A stretch of DNA of 64,000 bases, taken from Fen-999 sp041480065. Its GTDB lineage: Bacteria; Pseudomonadota; Gammaproteobacteria; Burkholderiales; Rhodocyclaceae. The position numbers and the translations under genes were made by a program. Position 1 is the stretch's first letter; each line of letters starts with the position of its first letter. Shown one piece after another: positions 58,801 through 64,000 of the stretch. A model generated the notes under the pieces. The model was not told the origin of the DNA, ran no database searches, and worked only from the letters and a program-made list of their open reading frames with translations. Where the stretch lies: the NCBI GenBank assembly GCA_041480065.1, contig JBGOZF010000012.1, forward strand, positions 1 through 64,000, read 5' to 3'.

Positions 58801-58845
58801 TACCACGCCAACATTGTCGGCGTCTTTCTTCAGTACAAGTTGTGA
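55819..58845 (+). CDS. MtrB/PioB-family outer-membrane beta-barrel
   Basis: A 1008-residue exported barrel that should sheathe the decaheme cytochrome. After a signal peptide (from Met1 or Met14, ending QAFAD) the sequence alternates aromatic-rich strands such as YGFQFGRYNDWKVKLFYNETIH. It ends YHANIVGVFLQYKL with the expected penultimate hydrophobic pattern. It is much longer than Shewanella MtrB (about 700). Three Cys pairs occur in likely loops (CSMAAPC; CYIPAGYPAVPGC; CTAANIALYGYSAC). No N-terminal CXXC like that of MtrB is seen. Confidence 0.9.
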   Translation: MSQQKTKAFGRCGMRIRLHLKVMTCCVAAAVAQLGAEQAFADSGVGVDTALGNALNPPGRSAMPRTLDTEGFDSVRRSPTGQLYGVPYDVSEEPTKTEGGWEYTGGVEAGVLGGDAGKKNAIFRKYKDLKNGPYLDYFEVEADKPGDARYIQAFGGGAGRNDQFYGFQFGRYNDWKVKLFYNETIHVFTDTWKSLFSGEGTGNLTTGLPQATMDTTTALVAVNVKNAASVACSMAAPCWRYGGQIYASNVAQNAINGMSGTYNNGSNPATYSGPQTNIASAISARLAATDASELSLVRKKGGARIDATLTNFWKGYASYTQEDRKGARPFAMNEGNISYEIAEPIDYTTHELLAGLQYADSLTQANLRASLSMFRNHIDVLNVRDPLMSEATSNGGVQTATYDLYPDNNAFNLKGEFARNLPDLFKGRFTAVMSWGTNRQNDDLLAPISAAQSADLAAAGVTTLSGNSAGYAVGSAAYNNAMLVSNWNTTAALSQPTAKQRIDNKLLDLGLSLKPIDDLSVKGSFRMYETVNKGGYMAYNPLTGQFGRGFADGNNLTNLDAVVGLRPGATPGTANSCYIPAGYPAVPGCIFVGTAAAATAGSANGANVPVFGQARSTKQTNYGLAADYDLTRTSSVNASLEREDFKRNFRERDNTWEDKLKLGYVNRALGDATLRTSFEADRKRGGDYRYRTFEDLGTGLPGLDPATQIRLAGTLGYLAFSPAGGTVVNNANLFNRYSYYFRKYDQADRDQLILNGRLNYLARDNLDLGATVQFKNVKYPDSFYGLEKDNQDSLTLDLNYQPSAGEQLYAFYSFQKAKKSMNLNAGTALVPVINTCTAANIALYGYSACSDNVNGLGGSRPASDAWTSDTNDRNDVFGLGFQKDLGRVKLGIDYTYSSSKTDISYAYGSTALSGTAATQLAMAAIAGSALPSMTFVQHTLSVNVIIPIDKRMSVRLFDRFEIGRVKDWHYDGVIKNAVAAYDSGTLLLDSGPQNYHANIVGVFLQYKL

Positions 58846-58882
58846 GAACTACATCGCAACACCCTGCCGGAGGAGTTGAAAA

Positions 58883-59530
58883 TTGAAAAACGCTGATCGA
58901 GACTACAGTCAAAAGGGCAGGCCGGGCCGGGGCGTATTCTGGTTTGCGGCCGCACTGGCCGTGGCGGCAGCGTTTGCCACACCGGCAAACGCCGAGGACG
59001 CCAAGACCCTCGCCACCACCGTCTGCGTTGCCTGTCACGGCGATGACGGCAACAGTGCGATTCCGATGTTCCCCAAGATTGCCGGCCTGCAGGAGACCTA
59101 CATCATCAAGCAGTTGAAGGAGTTCATCTCCGGCCAGCGCAAGAGCGATGTCATGGCGCCTATCGTCGCCAATCTGAAGCCCGAGGATCTTGCCCCGCTG
59201 GCGACGCACTTCAGCAGCCAGAAGCCGAAAGCCGGCGATGCGCGCGATGCGGCCCTGGTGGAGACGGGCAAGAACTTCTACCTCGATGGCAACGAAGATA
59301 CCGGCGTACCTGCCTGCGTCGGCTGCCACCAACCGCAGGCGGTCGGTCACACCGTCTACCCGCGGCTTGCGGGCCAGCACCCCGAGTACCTGGTGCAGCA
59401 GTTGAAGAACTTCGCCAGCGGCGATCGCAGCAACGATGTCAGCCGGTACATGCGCGTGATCGCCAAGCGCATGACCGAGCAGGAAATGAAGGCGGTGGCC
59501 GAGTACATCGCCAGCCTTGGGGCAAAATAA
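58883..59530 (+). CDS. Diheme cytochrome c4-like protein
   Basis: A 215-residue exported protein with a signal peptide (about 19-37, ending TPANAE) and two class I cytochrome domains with CVACH (about 48) and CVGCH (about 140). Methionine ligands are in the downstream segments of each. C4-type proteins shuttle electrons in the periplasm. The TTG start follows GGAGGAG at good spacing. It lies 37 bp after the barrel gene, so it is probably in the same operon. Confidence 0.92.
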   Translation: MKNADRDYSQKGRPGRGVFWFAAALAVAAAFATPANAEDAKTLATTVCVACHGDDGNSAIPMFPKIAGLQETYIIKQLKEFISGQRKSDVMAPIVANLKPEDLAPLATHFSSQKPKAGDARDAALVETGKNFYLDGNEDTGVPACVGCHQPQAVGHTVYPRLAGQHPEYLVQQLKNFASGDRSNDVSRYMRVIAKRMTEQEMKAVAEYIASLGAK

Positions 59531-59559
59531 CGCATGCTGCGGGAACAGGAGGAAATGAC

Positions 59560-60243
59560 GTGACCAGGCTTCTGAACGTAATCATTGTCTTGTTGATTTG
59601 GCCGATGTCGGCTTCGGCGCAGTTGCTCGCGGTAGCCGATGATTCCGGTACGCCGGTGTGGAACGAGATGAGGGGCGAGAAGCTGATTGCCCTCAAGGCG
59701 AAGGGCGATCCCCTGCGCGGTGAAATCTCCTTCGAGCCGTGCCAGGGCTGCCATCGTGCCGGCGCGGTCGGCCGCACCAGCGGTTCGTACCCGCGACTGG
59801 CGGGGCAGCACGCCACGGTGCTGATCAAGCAGATGACCGATATCCGCGCCGGCCGTCGCAACAACCCGAAGATGGACCCGTTCATCGGCGACCATGCGAT
59901 ATCGGCGATGGAAATCGCCGATATCGCGGCGTACATATCGGCGCTGCCGATCCCGGACGCAAACGGCAAGGGGCCGGGTACCAGCCTCGCTCGCGGCAAG
60001 GAACTGTACGTCAAGGATTGCGTGACCTGCCACGGCGACAAAGGTGAGGGCAAGTCCGAGAAGTTCTACCCCATGGTCGCTGCCCAGCATTACCGTTACC
60101 TGCTGCGCGAAGTACAGTTCATTCGCGACGGCGACCGGCGTAATTCGAATCCGGACATGGTCAAGGTCATCAAGTCCTATACGGATACGGATATGGAAGC
60201 GGTTGCCGACTACATGTCGCAGTTGGCGCCGCCGAAGCAGTAG
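59560..60243 (+). CDS. Second diheme cytochrome c
   Basis: A 227-residue exported protein (signal ends MSASAQ at about 20) with hemes at CQGCH (about 61) and CVTCH (about 152). Each lies in a class I-like domain (YPRLAGQHATVLIKQM; YPMVAAQHYRYLLREV). It resembles c4/c553 dimers but has an extra N-terminal segment of about 30 residues. GTG start with AGGAGG upstream, 29 bp after the c4-like gene. Confidence 0.92.
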   Translation: MTRLLNVIIVLLIWPMSASAQLLAVADDSGTPVWNEMRGEKLIALKAKGDPLRGEISFEPCQGCHRAGAVGRTSGSYPRLAGQHATVLIKQMTDIRAGRRNNPKMDPFIGDHAISAMEIADIAAYISALPIPDANGKGPGTSLARGKELYVKDCVTCHGDKGEGKSEKFYPMVAAQHYRYLLREVQFIRDGDRRNSNPDMVKVIKSYTDTDMEAVADYMSQLAPPKQ

Positions 60244-60299
60244 CGCCGGGCATGACGACTTGAGCGGATGGCCGGCCGCCGATATGATGGCGACCGACC

Positions 60300-61625
60300 A
60301 TGTCCCCTTCATCACGAAAGCGAACCGCTCTGCGCATCGCCGTGGTCAGCGTGCTGACGGCCTCGGTCGCCAGCCCGCTGGCGTGGTTCGTCGCCCTCAA
60401 GACCACCGAAAAGAACATCGTCGCCCTGGCGGTGGAGGAATCGAGGCGATTGTTCCGTCATCAGGATTCCGCCAGCCTGGTGGGGCCGGATGCTTCGGAA
60501 CATGCGGCGGCTGCCGCGACGATGATTTCCGGAGGCCTGTTCGACATCGCCGAGATCTACGACGGTGAGGGCCGCAAGCTGGCCGAAGCGTCGACGCCGG
60601 CCGGCGTGGCGGTGGAGGCGATGTTGCCGGCGCATCGGGCGCCGGGGAATCGGGATTCGGCCTACGAGAGCCTTCATGTCGATGGCGATCGCTGGGTGCT
60701 CAGGGTCTTCGTGCCCCTGCGCGATGTCGACAACGGCGCCAACGGCCCGGTCGCCGGCTACTTCGAGGGCGTGCGGGTCGTGCCCGACTGGCAGAAGTCC
60801 CAGATCGTCGGCAACTCGCTGCAAGTGGCGGTGATGGTCTGCCTGGCTTCGGTCTTGTGCGGACTGGCGCTCTACCCGGTGGTCGTGCGTCTGTCGGCGG
60901 ACAACGAACGCAAGGCGCGCGAGGTACTCGACTCGCAGATCTCGATGATGGAAGCCCTCGGCCGCGCCATCGCCAAGCGGGATTCCGATACCGGCGCCCA
61001 CAACTACCGCGTGGCATGGATTGCGGCGCGCATCGGCGAAGAGATGGGCCTGGCCAGTACGGCGATGCAGGCCCTGATTGCGGGAAGCTTCCTGCACGAC
61101 GTCGGCAAGATCGGCATCACCGACGCGATCCTGCTGAAGCCCGGCAAGCTGGATGACGAGGAGTTCTCGATCATGCGCGGCCACGTGCGGCAGGGCGAGG
61201 AAATCGTCACCGGCGTCGGCTGGCTCGATGGCGCCAATGCGGTGGTCGCGGGGCATCACGAGAAATGGGACGGCTCCGGCTATCCGCGCCGGCTGTCGGG
61301 CAACGACATCACGCTCGAGGCCAGGATATTCGCCGTCGCCGACGTCTTCGACGCCCTGTGCTCGAAGCGGCCGTACAAGGAGGCGATGAGCCTCGATGCG
61401 GCGATGTCGGTCCTGGTCAGGGAGACGGGGACGCATTTCGATCCGGCGGTGATGGATGTGTTCCTGCCCATGGCGCGCGATATCTTCGACCGTCTGGAAC
61501 ACTGCACGGAAGACGATATCCGGGAGCTTCTCGACGAATGCGTGCGCCGACACTTCGGGACGGAGACCGGCGCGTCGTCCGCCGCCGCTAAGGCTCCCTT
61601 AAGGGATAGGCAGTACCTTAGCTAG
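60300..61625 (+). CDS. Membrane HD-GYP domain protein
   Basis: A 441-residue protein with a membrane helix (about 10-33), a periplasmic sensor region (35-175), a second helix (about 178-198) and an HD-GYP domain. The metal site H266-D267 (LHDVGKIG) and HHEKWDGSGYP near 319-329 are intact, so c-di-GMP phosphodiesterase activity is likely. It follows the cytochrome genes by 56 bp. Confidence 0.92.
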   Translation: MSPSSRKRTALRIAVVSVLTASVASPLAWFVALKTTEKNIVALAVEESRRLFRHQDSASLVGPDASEHAAAAATMISGGLFDIAEIYDGEGRKLAEASTPAGVAVEAMLPAHRAPGNRDSAYESLHVDGDRWVLRVFVPLRDVDNGANGPVAGYFEGVRVVPDWQKSQIVGNSLQVAVMVCLASVLCGLALYPVVVRLSADNERKAREVLDSQISMMEALGRAIAKRDSDTGAHNYRVAWIAARIGEEMGLASTAMQALIAGSFLHDVGKIGITDAILLKPGKLDDEEFSIMRGHVRQGEEIVTGVGWLDGANAVVAGHHEKWDGSGYPRRLSGNDITLEARIFAVADVFDALCSKRPYKEAMSLDAAMSVLVRETGTHFDPAVMDVFLPMARDIFDRLEHCTEDDIRELLDECVRRHFGTETGASSAAAKAPLRDRQYLS

Positions 61626-61643
61626 ATATCGCGAGTCCGAACG

Positions 61644-62066
61644 ATGGCAAGAGTCACCTGGATACCCGTTTTGCTGCTGGTCTTGGCAGCGACGCCGGCC
61701 ATCGGCCACGATGACCTTTGGCGCATTGCCGAAGACAACGCCGCCTGGCGCAGCGAATGCGGTGTCTGTCACATGGCTTTCCCGCCCGGCATGCTGCCGG
61801 CCGAAGACTGGCAACTGATCATGCGCAAGCTGGACCGGCATTACGGCGCCGACGCCAGCCTCGACGAGCGGGTGCGTTCGGAAATCTCGGCTTTTCTCGA
61901 GCGCAATGGCAGCAAGGCGATGTTCTTCGGCAGCGGCGACGAGTTGCCGCGCATCACGGCCACCGGCTGGTTCGAGCGCAAGCACCAAGGTGCCATCCGC
62001 ATGTGGCGCAAGGGCCGCGTCAAGTCGCTGGCCGATTGCCAGGCGTGTCACCCGGGGTCTGGCTAG
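61644..62066 (+). CDS. Dihaem cytochrome c (DHC-type)
   Basis: A 140-residue exported protein (signal 1-21, ending ATPAIG) with heme sites CGVCH (about 39) and CQACH (about 133) at the two ends of the chain, the layout of the DHC family. Such proteins often accompany a DUF1924 cytochrome and a cytochrome b561; neither is in the window. It lies 18 bp after the HD-GYP gene and converges with the sensor kinase. Confidence 0.88.
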   Translation: MARVTWIPVLLLVLAATPAIGHDDLWRIAEDNAAWRSECGVCHMAFPPGMLPAEDWQLIMRKLDRHYGADASLDERVRSEISAFLERNGSKAMFFGSGDELPRITATGWFERKHQGAIRMWRKGRVKSLADCQACHPGSG

Positions 62067-62079
62067 GCTTGAACGGCCT

Positions 62080-63408
62080 TCAGGCGGGTATCGGCGTGAA
62101 TCGCACCCGCACGCACAGCCCCGGCCCATCGGGGTTGTCGGCGAGTTCCAGTTTGGCGGCGGCCAGTTCGACGATGCGGGCGACGATGGCCAGCCCGAGT
62201 CCGGAGCCGGATTCGGTGCTGCCGGGAATGCGGTAGAAGCGGTCGAGCACGCGCTGGCGTTTCTCGGGCGCAATGCCCGGCCCCTCGTCGGTCACTTCGA
62301 TTAGGGCTTCGCCGGTCGGCGATGCGCCGGCGCGCACCCGCACGCGCCCGCCGGCCGGGCTGTAGCGGACCGCGTTGTCGACCAGGTTGCGCAGCATGAC
62401 TGCCAGCAATGTCGGCTCGAAGTGAACCTCGGCCGTCGGTCCATCGACAAGTTCCAGACTCACCGATTTCGCGAGGGCGGCATTGGCTTCGACCGCCAGT
62501 ATGTCGACGGCATGGTGGTGCAGATCGCAGGCGCTGAAGCGTCCGGCCAGGTTTTCGGCGTCGAGCCGGGCGAGGGTCAGCAACTGGTCGATCAGGTGGC
62601 TGGTGCGGTCGATCGCCACGACGACGCTGTCGAGAGCGACGGTCCGTTCGTCGTAGTTCTGACTGGCGCGGGCGACCTGGGCGTGAACCCGCATGGCTGC
62701 AAGCGGATTGCGCAGTTCGTGCGCTGCATCGGCAGTGAAGCGCCGCTCGCGCCACAGGGAATCGCCGACGCGCGACAGCAGGAGGTTGAGGCGGTCGAGA
62801 ATCGGCACCAGTTCGCTCGGTGCCTCCGCGACCGGTATGTGCTCCAGCCGCTCCGGCGAACGGCTGCCGATGGAATCGGCCAGATGCGACAAAGGAGCCA
62901 GGGACGACTTGATCAGAAACACCAAAGCCAGTGCCAGCATCGGCAGGGCAATGGCGATCGGCGTCATCAAGTGCCGCGCGAGCACGCGGCTGACGGCGAA
63001 CCGTGCCTGGCGCGATTCGGCGACCTGAATCAGGTTCTGCTCGTCGTCGTCCCAGAGACTGTATACCCGCCAGTCGCCCTGGTCGGAGAAGCCCTTGTCG
63101 ACCGGGGACAGCCGTGTTGTCGGCGCCGTTTCGGACCGCAGGGCGAGGCGCGAGCCGTTCTCCCAGATCTGGAATGCCACGTCGGCGACGTAGGGTGGCT
63201 TGGGCAGGTCGGCTTCCAGTTCGTGGGACTCGTGGCCGGCGAGCCCGGCCAGAAGGCTTGCGGTCTGGGCCAGTTCGTCGTCGAACAGTTGCTCGGCCTC
63301 GGATACGGCCGACTGCCAGGCCACAAGCGACAGGATCAGCCAGAAGATGCCAACCAGTGCCAGGGTGCCCGCCAGCAGCCGGGCATGCAGACTGGCCGGC
63401 CGCCTCAT
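62080..63408 (-). CDS. Sensor histidine kinase, QseC-like
   Basis: A 442-residue sensor with a helix at about 9-30, a periplasmic loop, a second helix near 148-170, a HAMP-like linker, HisKA with His230 (DAAHELRNPLAAMRVH) and HATPase (NLVDNAVRYSP, VTDEGPGIAPE, GSGLGLAIVARI). The domain order matches QseC/TctE. It starts within the end of the response regulator gene (4-bp overlap). The stimulus is unknown. Confidence 0.93.
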   Translation of the reverse strand: MRRPASLHARLLAGTLALVGIFWLILSLVAWQSAVSEAEQLFDDELAQTASLLAGLAGHESHELEADLPKPPYVADVAFQIWENGSRLALRSETAPTTRLSPVDKGFSDQGDWRVYSLWDDDEQNLIQVAESRQARFAVSRVLARHLMTPIAIALPMLALALVFLIKSSLAPLSHLADSIGSRSPERLEHIPVAEAPSELVPILDRLNLLLSRVGDSLWRERRFTADAAHELRNPLAAMRVHAQVARASQNYDERTVALDSVVVAIDRTSHLIDQLLTLARLDAENLAGRFSACDLHHHAVDILAVEANAALAKSVSLELVDGPTAEVHFEPTLLAVMLRNLVDNAVRYSPAGGRVRVRAGASPTGEALIEVTDEGPGIAPEKRQRVLDRFYRIPGSTESGSGLGLAIVARIVELAAAKLELADNPDGPGLCVRVRFTPIPA

Positions 63409-64000
63409 TTCGGGATCAGGTAGCCGACGCCGCGCACGGTGCGGATCAGGTCGGGGGCCAGCTTGCGGCGCAGGTGATGGATGTGCACATCGAGGGCGTT
63501 CGACTCGATTTCGGCGCCCCAGGGATACAGCGTCTCTTCCAGTCGGCTGCGGGTCAGCGCGCGGCCGGCGTTGAGCAGGAGCTGTTCCAGCAGCGCGAAC
63601 TCGCGCGGCGACAAGTCGACCGGCTTGCCCTGGTATTCCACCGTCCGGGCAGCCTGATCGAGCGCCAATTCGCCGTGTTCGAAGCGGGAACTGGTGATGC
63701 CCACCGAGCGGCGGACCAGCGCGCGCAGCCGGGCCGCCAACTCGCCGAGATCGCAGGGTTTGACCAGGTAGTCGTCGGCGCCGCTGTCGAGCCCGCTGAT
63801 GACATCCTGTTGGCTGTCGCGGGCCGTCAAAATCAGCACCGGCACCGCTTGCTTCTCGCGCCGCAGGTGACGCAGCAGATCGAGGCCGGACATGCGCGGC
63901 AGGCCCAGGTCGAGCACGACGGCCGAAAACTGTTCGGCGCGAAGCGCGTCCAGGGCGGGTTGGCCGTCGCGCACCCATTCCGCCGAGAAGCCCGCAAGTC
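63405..64000 (-). CDS. OmpR-family response regulator, N-terminus cut by window
   Basis: About 198 residues are visible. The receiver domain has the phospho-Asp in VVLDLGLPRMSGLDLLRH and LTARDSQQDVISGLDSGADDYLVKP. A winged-helix domain follows (LSPREFALLEQLLLNAG; ALDVHIHHLRRKL; IRTVRGVGYLIPK). About 25-30 N-terminal residues lie beyond position 64000. It is coupled to the QseC-like kinase and resembles QseB/TctD. Confidence 0.94.
   Translation of the reverse strand, partial: LAGFSAEWVRDGQPALDALRAEQFSAVVLDLGLPRMSGLDLLRHLRREKQAVPVLILTARDSQQDVISGLDSGADDYLVKPCDLGELAARLRALVRRSVGITSSRFEHGELALDQAARTVEYQGKPVDLSPREFALLEQLLLNAGRALTRSRLEETLYPWGAEIESNALDVHIHHLRRKLAPDLIRTVRGVGYLIPK

Noticed and set aside
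60300..61625. Reading the HD-GYP protein as catalytically dead
   Set aside because: The HD pair and the HHExxDGxGYP motif are both intact.

Overview
The window is about 64 kb of high-GC chromosomal DNA from a betaproteobacterium. Gene order points to a Rhodocyclales or Sterolibacteriaceae/Sulfuritalea-like organism, but genus is inference. The supporting orders are MFS-ssb next to uvrA; yraN, a DiaA/GmhA protein and dolP divergent from rsmI; rnpB just upstream of a full mra/dcw cluster; and lpxC, a DUF721 gene, an M23 peptidase and secA. No tRNA, rRNA, CRISPR, prophage or intact insertion sequence was found.

Layout. Positions 1-8.3 kb hold the 5' part of uvrA (minus strand), an exported TIM-barrel-like protein, a SIMPL protein, an exported beta-propeller protein, an MFS transporter and ssb. 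Positions 8.3-11.0 kb are a visibly lower-GC accessory patch. It holds a minus-strand pair, an L,D-transpeptidase-like protein without a signal peptide and an overlapping exported partner with a broken paralogue behind it, plus an orphan plus-strand pair (soluble and three-TM). Positions 11.0-17.6 kb are housekeeping: a TAXI binding protein, the yraN-HIRAN-diaA-dolP-hldC operon, rsmI, pyrC, a lipoprotein and RNase P RNA.

Positions 17.7-35.6 kb are the complete division and cell-wall cluster mraZ-rsmH-ftsL-ftsI-murE-murF-mraY-murD-ftsW-murG-murC-murB-ddlB-ftsQ-ftsA-ftsZ. It is mostly translationally coupled and starts from a promoter followed by three MraZ boxes. It carries two copies of a palindromic repeat (before murD and before murC) and a palindromic in-frame insertion inside murD. 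Next come lpxC, a small membrane protein, a DciA-like gene, an M23 peptidase, secA, mtnA with a class II aldolase, a PAS-GGDEF-EAL protein, an AI-2E family permease, a Cys-rich/KTSC/ppk2 operon, plsB and a hybrid histidine kinase. A third copy of the repeat follows.

Positions 53.6-62.1 kb form a respiratory accessory cluster: an AraC-type regulator, an MtrA/DmsE/PioA-type decaheme cytochrome, a long MtrB/PioB-type outer-membrane barrel, two different diheme periplasmic cytochromes, an HD-GYP protein and a further diheme cytochrome. Together the decaheme and the barrel look like a trans-outer-membrane electron conduit, with the diheme cytochromes as likely periplasmic shuttles. The window ends inside a minus-strand QseBC-like two-component system.

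The strongest candidates for something new are the MtrAB-type conduit with its unusually long barrel, and the L,D-transpeptidase/exported partner/broken paralogue array, which looks like an effector-immunity locus.
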